NCBI GenBank assembly: GCA_963669285.2
Contig: CAXXSI010000030.1
Span: forward strand, 371,052-435,051
Direction: 5' to 3'
Length of the DNA stretch: 64,000 nt
Origin: JAWKWH01 sp963669285
Lineage (GTDB): Bacteria; Pseudomonadota; Alphaproteobacteria; Rhizobiales; Rhizobiaceae
The position numbers were made by a program, and so were the translations under genes. This document shows, piece after piece, positions 9,530-16,685 of this stretch. The notes beneath the pieces are model-generated. The model made no database searches and was not told where the DNA came from. It was given only the letters and a program-made list of their open reading frames with translations. Numbering within the stretch: position 1 is the first letter of the stretch; each line of letters starts with the position of its first letter.

Positions 9530-10183
9530 ATGCGTGCACTTAAATCCATAAAAGTTCTGGCGGCTGTTACCTTGATGGTTCCTTTCATTCCGACAGGTGT
9601 TTTCGCCCAGGACGCCAAATCCAGTTTCTTTGTCACCAGCAAGGGACTGGGTGACGGCGCCAATCTTGGCGGCTTGGAAGGCGCGGACGCCCATTGCGCG
9701 GCACTTGCCGAGGCCGCCGGTATTTCCGGAAAGACCTGGCGAGCATACCTATCTACCCAGGAGGAGGATAAGCGCGGGATCTCTGCACGCGACCGTATTG
9801 GCGACGGCCCGTGGCATAACGTCAAAGGGGTATCGATCGCCAACAATCTCGATGAGCTGCACATCTTGCCCAATCTGTACAAGTCCACTGCACTGGATGA
9901 AAACGGAAATCTGGTGAAAGGCCGCGGCGACCAACCCAATGAGCACGATATTCTAACCGGCACCAAAGCCGATGGAACCGCCTACTTCCCGTGGGAAGAA
10001 GGGGATAAAACATGCTCCAATTGGACCAGCAATGGTGAAGGCAGCGCTACTGTCGGCCATCATGATCGCCACGGCGGCGGCAATGTGTCGTGGAATCAGG
10101 CTCACGACAGCCGGGGTTGCAGCCAGGACGCGCTTAAAGGCACCGGCGGCGCGGGTCTATTCTATTGTTTTGCGGCCGACTAG
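9530..10183 (+). CDS. Exported lectin-like (DUF1554-like) protein
   Basis: ATG 9530 follows a strong GGGAGGA Shine-Dalgarno sequence at 9514-9520. The 217-residue product starts with a signal peptide (KSIKVLAAVTLMVPFIP, cleavage likely after VFA near residue 26). The mature part opens with a strand leading into LGGLEGADAHCAALAEAAG and TWRAYLST. This arrangement is typical of the C-type-lectin-like/DUF1554 exported proteins of alphaproteobacteria and leptospires, which have paired cysteines (here near residues 45, 165, 195 and 214). A His/Gly-rich loop (HHDRHGGGN) lies near residue 180. It is probably periplasmic or surface located; the ligand is unknown. It stands alone, with no operon partner. 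Confidence 0.75.
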   Translation: MRALKSIKVLAAVTLMVPFIPTGVFAQDAKSSFFVTSKGLGDGANLGGLEGADAHCAALAEAAGISGKTWRAYLSTQEEDKRGISARDRIGDGPWHNVKGVSIANNLDELHILPNLYKSTALDENGNLVKGRGDQPNEHDILTGTKADGTAYFPWEEGDKTCSNWTSNGEGSATVGHHDRHGGGNVSWNQAHDSRGCSQDALKGTGGAGLFYCFAAD

Positions 10184-10255
10184 AACCAGCCATATCGTCT
10201 GACAAACTGACCTTTTTCAGATCTCGGCTATCCCGGCGCCGAAATGATAAAAAAA

Positions 10256-10283
10256 CCTCGCACCACATTGCGGTGGTGCGAGG
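10256..10283 (-). terminator. Hairpin terminator reading leftward
   Basis: CCTCGCACCAC (10256-10266) pairs perfectly with GTGGTGCGAGG (10273-10283) around a 6-nt loop. A run of seven A at 10249-10255 becomes a U-run on the minus strand, so it terminates transcripts arriving from the right. No convincing minus-strand gene lies immediately to its right. On the plus strand it lacks a U-run. Confidence 0.6.
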
Positions 10284-10356
10284 CAATCATCTTGGGTGCC
10301 GATATTCGCTTCCGCTGACGTCTTCATGCATGTCGCGCCGTAGTGAATTCCCGCTA

Positions 10357-10380
10357 TGAGCCGATTTTGATGAAAAAGGC
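10357..10380. repeat. Solo end resembling MITE inverted repeat
   Basis: The core GCCGATTTTGATGAAAAAGG is close to the right-end consensus of the element at 39816-39995 (GCTGATTTTGATGAAAAAGT). No matching opposite end was found nearby, so this may be a relic of the same element family. Confidence 0.4.
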
Positions 10381-10637
10381 TTTGTTTTGATCGACGGTGA
10401 TTTGAAGTCGAGCGGCTTTGTTGCCGGCTTTCACGCTGGTTGCGGGATGAGTTTTGCGAGTTTGCGGACGTTTTGTGCAGTTGGAGAATCTTGCCAAGCG
10501 TCACTGCTCACAACATCGTTGGTAGGCACTTCCAACTGGCGAACCTAAGCTTCGTGATTGTCTCACGCAGCTTCATGATCGATAAGAGCACGACCATGTA
10601 TTGGAATCTTGTCGAATCAGTATAAGCTCAGAACTGC

Positions 10638-10664
10638 GGGGATACAGGGAGAGGTTGGTCCCCC
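10638..10664 (+). promoter_or_regulatory. Hairpin enclosing the ribosome-binding site of the 10665 gene
   Basis: GGGGA (10638-10642) can pair with TCCCC (10659-10663), leaving the AGGGAGAGG Shine-Dalgarno stretch in the loop directly before ATG 10665. The same arrangement is kept before the paralogue at 43711 although loop bases differ. Confidence 0.45.
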
Positions 10665-10880
10665 ATGCATCAGTTAGTTGAGCAAAGTAGGTTTGTCGAT
10701 CGAATTCAACACTACCCGATATCTCAATTAAACATCGCAAGCGACAGATTGCAGGTCGATTTTTTAGCACAAGAGCGCAGAGCCATATATCGAACGGTGG
10801 AAGCCTTGCGGCACCGGCTCGATAGCATCGAACACGATCTGACACGACTGCAGCACAAAGCAACAACGGAATCGATCTGA
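10665..10880 (+). CDS. Small coiled-coil protein, paralogue of 43711-43923
   Basis: A 71-residue cytoplasmic protein starting MHQLVEQSRFVDR. Its C-terminal half (EALRHRLDSIEHDL, about residues 45-58) looks like a short amphipathic helix able to form a coiled coil. It is clearly related to the protein at 43711-43923: both share MHQLV, HYPIS or RYPIS, LQVDFLA and TLRHRL or ALRHRL. About 90 bp of upstream DNA is also conserved, including a hairpin around the ribosome-binding site. The function is unknown. Conservation at both protein and leader level supports it as a real gene. Confidence 0.65.
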   Translation: MHQLVEQSRFVDRIQHYPISQLNIASDRLQVDFLAQERRAIYRTVEALRHRLDSIEHDLTRLQHKATTESI

Positions 10881-11123
10881 AGATAGATCGACGTGCTTGG
10901 CGATTCAGCCCGGTTGTTATGTCTGAGCAGCCGACCACCGTTCAGTGCATGAGTAGGCTGGTCTGTTTATTATCACCGGATGGCCACTTCGAGCGCTTGA
11001 TTGACTTCACACTTCCCAAACTAAAAGTCTAGCAAGTGCCGATATCTGTCATTCATCCGGTTGGAAGAAACTGGCAACGGCCAAGCTCTCGTACCTCGCC
11101 GTCGCCGTGTTCATTTTCGGCAA

Positions 11124-11798
11124 TCAGAAATGGAAGTTTACACCTACACGAACAACATCGAGGGTGTTGTCCCTGATGCCACAACCTGGAGGCACACAAA
11201 AGGCGGGCGCGTAGACAAATGTGCCTAGATCAAAAACGTGCAGATAATCGATTTTGGCGGACCATTGGTTGTTGATTGCGATTTCGACACCGCCACCCAC
11301 AACCGCTGCTGTTTCCGTTGTGCTGCTTGATGCAAGAACGGGTGTACCGATGCTGCCATCGATATTCGCGATCGCCAATCCACCAGTAACAAACGGCAGG
11401 AAGTAACCCATCGAATAGCCAAGGCGGCCGCGAATGGTGGCCAGGAAATCGATCTCTGTGGCGCAAACGCCGGCACATCCAAATGTAACGGTTGAACCAG
11501 ATGATCCGTCAATACCAGCCAAGGAAGCGTCGGCCTCGACACCAATTACCACATTGTTGGCAAACTGGTGATTGTAACCGATGGCTATACCGCCGAGAAA
11601 ACCATCCGGATCGGCAGCCGGAAATGCCGGCACTCCGCCTACGCAACCAGGCGCATCGCAATGGTCGCTGTTGCCCCAACCATAGCCGACCAGGCCACCA
11701 ACATATCCGCCCGACCAATCCATATCATTGGCATTGACCGTCGATGCACCGAACATCAAGGCCACCGTTCCACATGTCGCTAGAAGAAATTTTCTCAT
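11124..11798 (-). CDS. Outer-membrane beta-barrel protein (Omp25/Omp31-like)
   Basis: ATG 11798 was chosen because it follows AGGAG and begins the signal peptide MRKFLLATCGTVALMFGAS (cleavage likely after VNA, about residue 24); an in-frame start further upstream would put 17 odd residues first. The 224-residue product has the features of the small alphaproteobacterial porin-like barrel family: WSGGYVGGLVGYGWG after the signal, GFLGGIAIGYNHQF, NVVIGVEADAS, ATIRGRLGYSMG, a closing KIDYLH strand and a C-terminal Phe. Four cysteines in predicted loops are unusual for the family. It probably sits in the outer membrane. A perfect TTAA-N7-TTAA site at 11843-11857, 45 bp upstream, suggests CtrA control. 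Confidence 0.85.
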   Translation of the reverse strand: MRKFLLATCGTVALMFGASTVNANDMDWSGGYVGGLVGYGWGNSDHCDAPGCVGGVPAFPAADPDGFLGGIAIGYNHQFANNVVIGVEADASLAGIDGSSGSTVTFGCAGVCATEIDFLATIRGRLGYSMGYFLPFVTGGLAIANIDGSIGTPVLASSSTTETAAVVGGGVEIAINNQWSAKIDYLHVFDLGTFVYAPAFCVPPGCGIRDNTLDVVRVGVNFHF

Positions 11799-11842
11799 CA
11801 CCCACTCCTGATAGTTCCGTAATCGCCAACCGGAGGCATTCC

Positions 11843-11857
11843 TTAACAAAAGTTTAA
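11843..11857. promoter_or_regulatory. Candidate CtrA site
   Basis: TTAA-CAAAAGT-TTAA, a perfect match to the alphaproteobacterial CtrA consensus TTAA-N7-TTAA, 45 bp upstream of the porin start codon at 11798. Binding is inferred. Confidence 0.5.
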
Positions 11858-12085
11858 CATCAATTTGCTTTAGTGCATTCTAATTTCCTTATTTGCATTG
11901 ATTGAACGAACGACGGTTCTGGTTTGTGTTGCGCAAATGGTACAATTTTTGCGACATATCGACGACAGATGCGCCATCTGCTGAACAAAAGAGACGGCAT
12001 CGGTGATCTCGCATCAAATTGGTGCGGGTAATGCAGTATCTGCAATCACTATCGTGGAATGCGAGGAAATCTGTGCGGTTCGAAC

Positions 12086-12366
12086 CTTTCCAAAGTCGAG
12101 CGGGCCTTGTTTACCAAGCGTCGCAAACAGGCTTATGAAGCGCTGCACCCGGAAACGAAGCATGGAAGCCCCGACGTAAGTCGCCAAGTTGGCGACATAC
12201 AAGAAAGATCTGAAAACTACCGCCTCACTGTCGATACCGCTGATCGTACCGGGCAATCCGAAAGAACGGTTCAACGGAATGCAGAGCGCGGGAAAATCAG
12301 TGAGCGGACGCTTGAAACTGTGGTAATTCGCATAGAAACTCACCTCAATGTACTACTGAATAAGCC
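12086..12366 (+). pseudogene. ParB-like nuclease-domain protein fragment
   Basis: The frame encodes LSKVERALFTKRRKQAYEAL, then HPETKHG, and later DTADRTGQSERTVQRNAERG with ISERTLE. This order is typical of the middle of ParB-domain proteins of alphaproteobacterial phages and mobile elements, where the Q-S-E-R-T-V-Q-R segment is the helix-turn-helix. The N-terminal ParB nuclease core and the C-terminus are missing, and the frame runs directly into the repeated leader of the small-protein family at 12367. I read it as a relic of a plasmid, phage or integrative element. Confidence 0.55.
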
Positions 12367-12404
12367 TGATGCCATTTTTAGCTGTTCATATTTTTGACCA
12401 ACAT

Positions 12405-12427
12405 CCCACACAGTTCTCTGTGTTGGG
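12405..12427 (+). ncRNA. Leader hairpin, copy A (above a truncated gene)
   Basis: CCCACACAG and CTGTGTTGGG form a stem with a TTCT loop. It is the equivalent of the hairpins at 12798-12820 and 46321-46343, but with different stem bases that still pair, so structure seems conserved rather than sequence. Confidence 0.45.
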
Positions 12428-12447
12428 TGAAATTTCCGGGGCCATCC

Positions 12448-12489
12448 ATGCGTATTATCAAACCGAGATCGACCGGTCGTATCGGTTAG
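12448..12489 (+). pseudogene. Truncated copy of the small repeated gene
   Basis: After the conserved leader, ATG 12448 opens MRIIKPRSTGRIG and then meets TAG at 12487-12489. The first nine residues match the family members at 12841 and 46362 (MRI, then KPRST), after which homology stops. It is a decayed third copy in the same leader context, sandwiched between two ParB-like fragments. Confidence 0.5.
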
Positions 12490-12609
12490 GCGCACCCACA
12501 ACGACGAAGCTTCAACAATCGGATTCGTTCACCACGACTCACTGTCGCGCGCTATTTTTATTTTGCGTTTCCTAGGGCGGAAAAGTTGGCCGAGTTGGCG
12601 AAGTCAGCG

Positions 12610-12745
12610 CGGTTGACTGTTTCATCACAGATACCGCCGAACGCGCAGGACGGTCCGAACGCGCTGTTTGGAACCGCAATTGTAAACGCGGACGCTGAAT
12701 AGAGTTGGAACTGTGATAATTCGCATAGAAAAAAGCCCCGATATC
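12610..12745 (+). pseudogene. Second, more decayed ParB-like fragment
   Basis: The DNA is homologous to 12229-12345 (shared stretches such as ATACCGC, GTCCGAA or ATCCGAA, and TAATTCGCATAGAA), but the frame is broken by stops. It too leads straight into the small-gene leader, so a unit of ParB tail plus leader plus small gene appears to have been tandemly duplicated here. Confidence 0.45.
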
Positions 12746-12797
12746 CTGCTGAATGGTCTTGATGCCATTTCCAACTTTTCATCCTTTTGACCATCAT

Positions 12798-12820
12798 CTC
12801 ACCGGTATTTTTGTGGTGAG
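12798..12820 (+). ncRNA. Leader hairpin, copy B
   Basis: CTCACC (12798-12803) pairs with GGTGAG (12815-12820) 20 bp upstream of ATG 12841. It occupies the same position as the hairpins at 12405-12427 and 46321-46343, with compensated stem changes. Confidence 0.5.
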
Positions 12821-12840
12821 TGTCTTTTCCGGGGCCATCC

Positions 12841-13077
12841 ATGCGTATTTCCAAACCGAGATCGACTTCAATCGATCCGCAATACATCAACGAGTGTGAG
12901 GAAGCGCTCGCACCAGTTTTCAATGATTTGGCGGATCTTGCTGAGCAAAGAGGCTGGAATGGTACGGTTGTGGCATTGACGCTATTATCGCTGGCAAAAT
13001 CCAACCTCAGCCACAAAAGTGCAGAACCCGGATTCGATAAAGTCCTCCAGGCAGTGCGGGTTGCAGCCTTAAAATAG
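12841..13077 (+). CDS. Small repeated-family protein, copy 1
   Basis: ATG 12841 aligns exactly with the start of the copy at 46362. The 78-residue product (MRISKPRSTSIDPQYINECE...) differs from that copy at only a few positions; the C-terminal KVLQAVRVAALK is identical. A more distant third copy starts at 37727. The protein looks helical, acidic in its first half (ECEEALAPVF, DLADLAEQRGW), with no signal peptide; a short regulatory or adaptor role is possible, but I recognise no domain. It sits behind a conserved structured leader and just before a PilZ relic, the same order as at 46.3-47.5 kb. Confidence 0.65.
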   Translation: MRISKPRSTSIDPQYINECEEALAPVFNDLADLAEQRGWNGTVVALTLLSLAKSNLSHKSAEPGFDKVLQAVRVAALK

Positions 13078-13159
13078 TTGATCGCTTTCGAAGCACTGTT
13101 GTTACCGACCGGTAATCTGTTTGCCATAGAGGTTAAATGGGCGGAGAAAGGATGTGAAC

Positions 13160-13448
13160 GTGGAAACGAAGGAATTCGTCGAGCGCCGAAGCATTCATCG
13201 GCACCCGGTCGACATGCACGGCAAGATATTGCGTGGTGGACTTAGGCCGGAAACCATCTGCAGCATCCGAAACATGAGCTTGATGGGTGCGGAACTGCGC
13301 GTTGGTGCCGATCAAACCTTCCCAGAAGAGTTTTTGCTATTTATTCGGGCTGAATCGCACATATCGGTGCCGTCAGCATTGGCGTGAGAGACGAAGAATG
13401 GGGGTTGAGTTTATTAAGGTTGAATCATCGCTAGGGCAGCACGTTTAA
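13160..13448 (+). pseudogene. PilZ-domain protein, frameshifted copy
   Basis: From GTG 13160 (aligned with TTG 47166 of the intact paralogue) the frame gives VETKEFVERRSIHRHPVDMH, then KILRGG and ICSIRNMSLMGAELRVG, the c-di-GMP-binding PilZ pattern RxxxR...N/D-S-G-like. At about 13361 one extra base shifts the frame; the original frame would stop at 13387. In the +1 frame the domain continues as YRCRQHWRERRRMGVEFIKV to TAA 13446-13448, matching YRCRKQWRDGRRLGVEFIG of the paralogue. The C-terminal strand is thus present but out of frame: either a recent pseudogene or a sequencing error. Confidence 0.65.
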
Positions 13449-13677
13449 CGCAGGGCTATGCAAGCCGCATATCGTTCTCGCCGTAATAATTTGCATGTAC
13501 TCATCGTACTCTCGGTTCTGGCGTCAATAATTCACCCAAATTATAAGCAACCGCAAAAGGTTGACAAAACTGCCGCCCATTTCCCGGATTTTCATTAGGC
13601 AATATTGGCGCAAGCTTCCTTTGATATGTTGGTGCCAACTGTTCCGAGAAGCTGCCCCAATAGCGGCTCGGTCGAAG
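13449..13677. other. Intergenic, possible unannotated transcript
   Basis: No protein gene is supported. A TTGACA box lies near 13560, and a rightward terminator follows at 13678-13715, so a short RNA between them is conceivable, but I see no clear -10 box. Confidence 0.25.
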
Positions 13678-13715
13678 CCCGCCGACCATTTTTCCATGGC
13701 CGGCGGGTCTTTTGT
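13678..13715 (+). terminator. Rightward hairpin terminator
   Basis: CCCGCCG (13678-13684) pairs with CGGCGGG (13701-13707) around an A/T-rich loop and is followed by TCTTTTGTT. It has no clear protein gene immediately upstream. Confidence 0.5.
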
Positions 13716-13840
13716 TAACAGCCGGGACTTAGCGATTGAATTGTTTCGGTGACGCTGACCAAGACTCAATCTCGCCGCGATCCCTTCGCCAGGACATGAC
13801 ATGGCGCGCCTGAACCAGGTGGTTCGAAAATTACTGAGAA

Positions 13841-14182
13841 TTAGGCGGCGTATCGAGCTAACGGGCGCGATTGCAATGGCTTGAAACAAAGATCATTCGC
13901 GGAACTTAAGCTAACGCCGGCATATTCACGACTAGACCATACCAACTCGACGGCAATCGGCTCAGCAAACACAAACGCTTCGATGTCAAAGTTGTTTGGC
14001 AGCAAGTGTGCTTGCGGGAGGTGCAATCGAAAACCACGCGCCGACATGTCTTTGATGACGCATTGTGCCAGGATCCTGCCGTTTGATTTCAGAGTTGCAG
14101 GGATTCCGCAGCGGGCCCGCTCAATGGCTCGTTTACCATTGGTTTGCGGACGCCCGACGTTTTGTACCATTGCAGTGTTCAT
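13841..14182 (-). CDS. PilZ-domain protein (putative c-di-GMP receptor)
   Basis: The start is ATG 14182 (or GTG 14185), behind TGAGGTG. The product is about 113 residues. After a 20-residue Lys/Arg tail it shows RARCGIPATLK, then CVIKDMSARGFRLHL, a PilZ-type RxxxR followed by D-x-S-x-x-G, and it ends in VWSSREYAGVSL, the usual final strand. PilZ domains bind cyclic di-GMP through these two motifs. It stands alone; a perfect CtrA-type site (14260-14275) lies 78 bp upstream. Compared with the other PilZ copies in the window it is a divergent member, not a recent duplicate. Confidence 0.7.
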   Translation of the reverse strand: MNTAMVQNVGRPQTNGKRAIERARCGIPATLKSNGRILAQCVIKDMSARGFRLHLPQAHLLPNNFDIEAFVFAEPIAVELVWSSREYAGVSLSSANDLCFKPLQSRPLARYAA

Positions 14183-14259
14183 CACAGCACCTCATGTACC
14201 GGACAATCGCCCATCTGCGATTGCATACACAGATTGGAACACGACAGGCAAAGGAACGG

Positions 14260-14274
14260 TTAAAGTGTAATTAA
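14260..14274. promoter_or_regulatory. Candidate CtrA site
   Basis: TTAA-AGTGTAA-TTAA, perfect N7 spacing, upstream of the minus-strand PilZ gene that starts at 14182. Confidence 0.5.
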
Positions 14275-14301
14275 CCAAATCGTCGGCGCATCTATGTTGA
14301 C

Positions 14302-14335
14302 AAAAAAGCCCGCCACTGCCCGTGTGGCGGGCTTT
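14302..14335 (-). terminator. Hairpin terminator, mainly leftward
   Basis: GCCCGCCAC (14308-14316) pairs with GTGGCGGGC (14324-14332). The A-run at 14302-14307 gives a U-run on the minus strand; the plus strand has only TTTAT. Confidence 0.6.
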
Positions 14336-14440
14336 ATCGGTTTGGTTCGCTATTGGGGACAACGAACCAAATGGGATCTCTGAAGTTAAACCCGCAACTA
14401 TCCCCATTGGAGATTGTGTGCAATCCCGCCCCACATCAGA
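14302..14440 (-). ncRNA. Candidate small RNA ending in a strong terminator
   Basis: Read leftward, the segment contains GATTG-CACA-CAATC, then TTTGGTTCG pairing with CGAACCAAA (14340-14372), and finally the GCCCGCCAC/GTGGCGGGC hairpin with a U-run. No protein frame is supported, yet three hairpins follow each other as in a structured RNA. A CtrA-type site at 14466-14480 lies just upstream of the presumed 5' end. The exact ends are guesses. Confidence 0.35.
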
Positions 14441-14465
14441 GAAGGTTAAAATGAAGGCAGTTTGG

Positions 14466-14480
14466 TTAACAATTGATTAA
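14466..14480. promoter_or_regulatory. Candidate CtrA site
   Basis: TTAA-CAATTGA-TTAA, a perfect match. The nearest transcript that it could control is the candidate small RNA at 14302-14440. Confidence 0.45.
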
Positions 14481-14967
14481 CCATGAAGGTTGTGCTGACG
14501 AGTGCACTATCGACGTCAAATTTGTGCGGCCATGTGTGAATTTATGCTTGTCGATGTTCCAAGGTTCAGCGCTATTTACTGGTGATCGCCATGTGTCAAT
14601 TCGCCCAAAAAAGGTGATGGTTCTCAGCCGAAATCAATGATCAAACAAGCGGGCCATTTTGGCTCTTACTTCAACCAGCCCAATGCCAGAAGGTAGGGTG
14701 GCGAAGATGGCCGCAAACATGTTCGCTGGGTTCATGTGACGACGAATGCTGTTTTGGGGACATTGACGACTAGAGCATTTGGCCATCGGAATCGGTCCAC
14801 CCGCACTTCGGAATCCCGAAATTCTCTGTGAATTCGGCCAAAAAGTATTTGGATGATCTGTTCGTTGATAGCATGGCTCAACCAATTGTTGAGACTTTAT
14901 TGATAGCCAATGAGCGATGCTCTACTATGCGTAGAGTTAAGGTGAGTGGTATTCTTGGTTGATTAAT
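14481..14967. other. Intergenic stretch, nothing recognised
   Basis: About 490 bp with no convincing gene. Short frames on the minus strand lack ribosome-binding sites and protein-like composition. Confidence 0.4.
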
Positions 14968-15201
14968 ATGGCTAGTCAGTCTTTTTGCATGAACTGCCGG
15001 TTTTGGCGGGCTTTTGAAGCGGTTGGAATGGATGTTGGTTGGTGCAGGCGTTATCCGCCGAAGGATCGGCCGGACGCGGTAGCCGTTTGGCCAAGAGTTA
15101 CCGGTGGCAGTTGGTGCGGTGAGTTTCAGCAGGGCGCTGAATTCCAGCCATCGGATATCGATGCACACCAGGAAGAGCCCGAAGCCGCGCCAGAACATTA
15201 A
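14968..15201 (+). CDS. Small Cys-motif protein (CxxCRFW...CRRYPP...WCGEF)
   Basis: ATG 14968 (TTG 14959 is an alternative) gives 77 residues. The order MNCRFWRAF, GWCRRYPPKD, WP.V and WCGEFQ is that of short alphaproteobacterial proteins with four conserved cysteines, probably a metal site. No export signal is visible and the C-terminus is acidic. The function is unknown; phage and mobile-element contexts are common for such proteins in my memory. The upstream Shine-Dalgarno sequence is weak. Confidence 0.6.
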   Translation: MASQSFCMNCRFWRAFEAVGMDVGWCRRYPPKDRPDAVAVWPRVTGGSWCGEFQQGAEFQPSDIDAHQEEPEAAPEH

Positions 15202-15408
15202 ACTGAGTCCCAAATATCTGATCTACCGCAATCGCGTTTGCGCAAAAGCCGGATCGCTTGCACAAATATCGCGTTTGCCGCTGGATTTGCGATCAAGGCG
15301 CTAGGGCTATTGGTATCGAACCGACTTGGCGTTTTGTCGGGTAGCAACGACGGAACTAAGCAGATTTAATTGGGGATTGGCAGACGTGGTAGCGATCGGT
15401 TCGTCAGG

Positions 15409-15993
15409 CTACGTCAACAAATCTTCCATTGGTTTCCAACTGTGTATTACCGAGCGATCGGCAATGGTGATGGCAAAATAATTACCGCCGTCGCCAGATT
15501 GATCATATGCTCTATCAATCGGCTGTTGTGCATAGTGGCAGTAGAGCAGTGTCCCGACGGCACCATGGCCGACCATCAGGATATCGCCTTGTTGTTGCCG
15601 ACCAAGAATTGTATCGGCTTCTGTGACGATACGGGTTTGCGCATCGTTGGCCCGTTCCCAGCCACGAATGTTTTTGTTGGGCTTGGCAAAGAACTGATTG
15701 GCAGTTTGTTGAAATTCGGCTTCAGGCAAAAATCCGGTGGCTGAGCGATCATTTTCGTGCATGGCCGGCCTGATTTCTAATGGGATGCGCAACGCATTCG
15801 CAATCGGTTCAGCGGTTTCGACGGCTTTGTTTTCGGCGCTGGAAATAATTTGCGTTGTACCCTTTAACCGACCCGATGCAGTCAGTGCGCGCACCCGTTT
15901 AGCGCCAAGGGGACTTAAACCCCAATGGGGAACGGCAACGTCCGGCTGCACGGTTACTTGTGGGTGGGTGAGGTATCGCAGGATAGACCGCAT
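15409..15993 (-). CDS. Histidine-phosphatase-family protein with altered catalytic motif
   Basis: The 194-residue protein has the fold signature of the phosphoglycerate-mutase/histidine phosphatase family: a substrate Arg/Glu region IISSAENKAVETAEPIA near residues 49-65 and the second catalytic His in MVGHGAVGTLL near 139-149. The usual N-terminal RHG is replaced by RYLTHPQ (residues 6-12). The phospho-accepting His may still be the one at residue 10, but the motif is non-canonical; I have seen this TH-P variant in alphaproteobacteria. It is cytoplasmic and monocistronic; the substrate is unknown. Confidence 0.75.
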   Translation of the reverse strand: MRSILRYLTHPQVTVQPDVAVPHWGLSPLGAKRVRALTASGRLKGTTQIISSAENKAVETAEPIANALRIPLEIRPAMHENDRSATGFLPEAEFQQTANQFFAKPNKNIRGWERANDAQTRIVTEADTILGRQQQGDILMVGHGAVGTLLYCHYAQQPIDRAYDQSGDGGNYFAITIADRSVIHSWKPMEDLLT

Positions 15994-16064
15994 GGGGTGA
16001 CGATACCTGGCTCAGTTCGTGACCGCAATTTGCTCAGTCAAGGTGACGGCTAGAAATGAAACGC

Positions 16065-16421
16065 CTACTTATGACAAGCCCTTCCATGCGAGGTTAAGGA
16101 CATGTCGGCAGCATTATCCGGGTCATAATCTGGCATTGGCATGGCGGTATTTGTTGCCGTTCGATGTTCCTTGGCAGCTTTATCGAGTGCGGTAGACGCG
16201 GCAACAAGTTCAGCTCGGCAGGCTATGGGGGGCTCAGATGAAATGCTGGCCAACGCCAGCGCCTGGATGCTGGAACTTATTCGATTGGCAAGCGCGTCGC
16301 GTCGATCGGTCTCTGCGACATCAAGGAGTTGCTGGGCCAGTTGGTGAAACCGCTGCAATGCATCTTGATCGAAAGGATCAAGTCTAAGCGCCGATTCGAC
16401 AATTGCGGGGTGATCGTTCAT
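16065..16421 (-). CDS. Hypothetical small helical protein
   Basis: From ATG 16421 (a start five residues upstream is also open) the product is 118 residues, predominantly helical with many Ala, Leu and Gln, and no signal peptide or membrane span. I do not recognise it. The ribosome-binding site is weak. It sits between the phosphatase gene and another hypothetical gene on the same strand, with wide gaps to both. Confidence 0.45.
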   Translation of the reverse strand: MNDHPAIVESALRLDPFDQDALQRFHQLAQQLLDVAETDRRDALANRISSSIQALALASISSEPPIACRAELVAASTALDKAAKEHRTATNTAMPMPDYDPDNAADMSLTSHGRACHK

Positions 16422-16685
16422 CCGGCGAAATCGCAATAGACAATAAATGGATTGGTTGTCGCACTACCACCGTAATGCGAAAATCTCGTGATGGAAACGC
16501 AGATTTTGTTGATGAGATCATTGTCGGCCGTCGCAACCATGTTCATCGCCTGTTTCATTGTTGCCTTAGACATATGAACCTCGATCATCGCGTTTGACGC
16601 CCAACGAAGTCATCACGATAGACGATCGGTGTTTGGTTCCAACACCGGCAAACAAGGCATTGTCTCAGCCAAGCGCACCGAGTCA

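Larger units (their letters stand above)
10184..10637. other. Intergenic stretch with terminator and solo repeat end
   Basis: This 450-bp region holds the minus-strand hairpin terminator at 10256-10283 and a sequence at 10357-10380 that resembles the inverted-repeat ends of the MITE-like element at 39816-39995. A minus-strand open frame across it has low-complexity content, and I do not accept it as a gene. From about 10573 the sequence is homologous to the upstream region of the paralogous small gene at 43711. Confidence 0.5.

Noticed and set aside
10217..10504. 95-codon minus-strand open frame
   Set aside because: It spans a terminator hairpin and a repeat end, and the composition is Ser/Asn/Gln-rich without any motif or ribosome-binding site.
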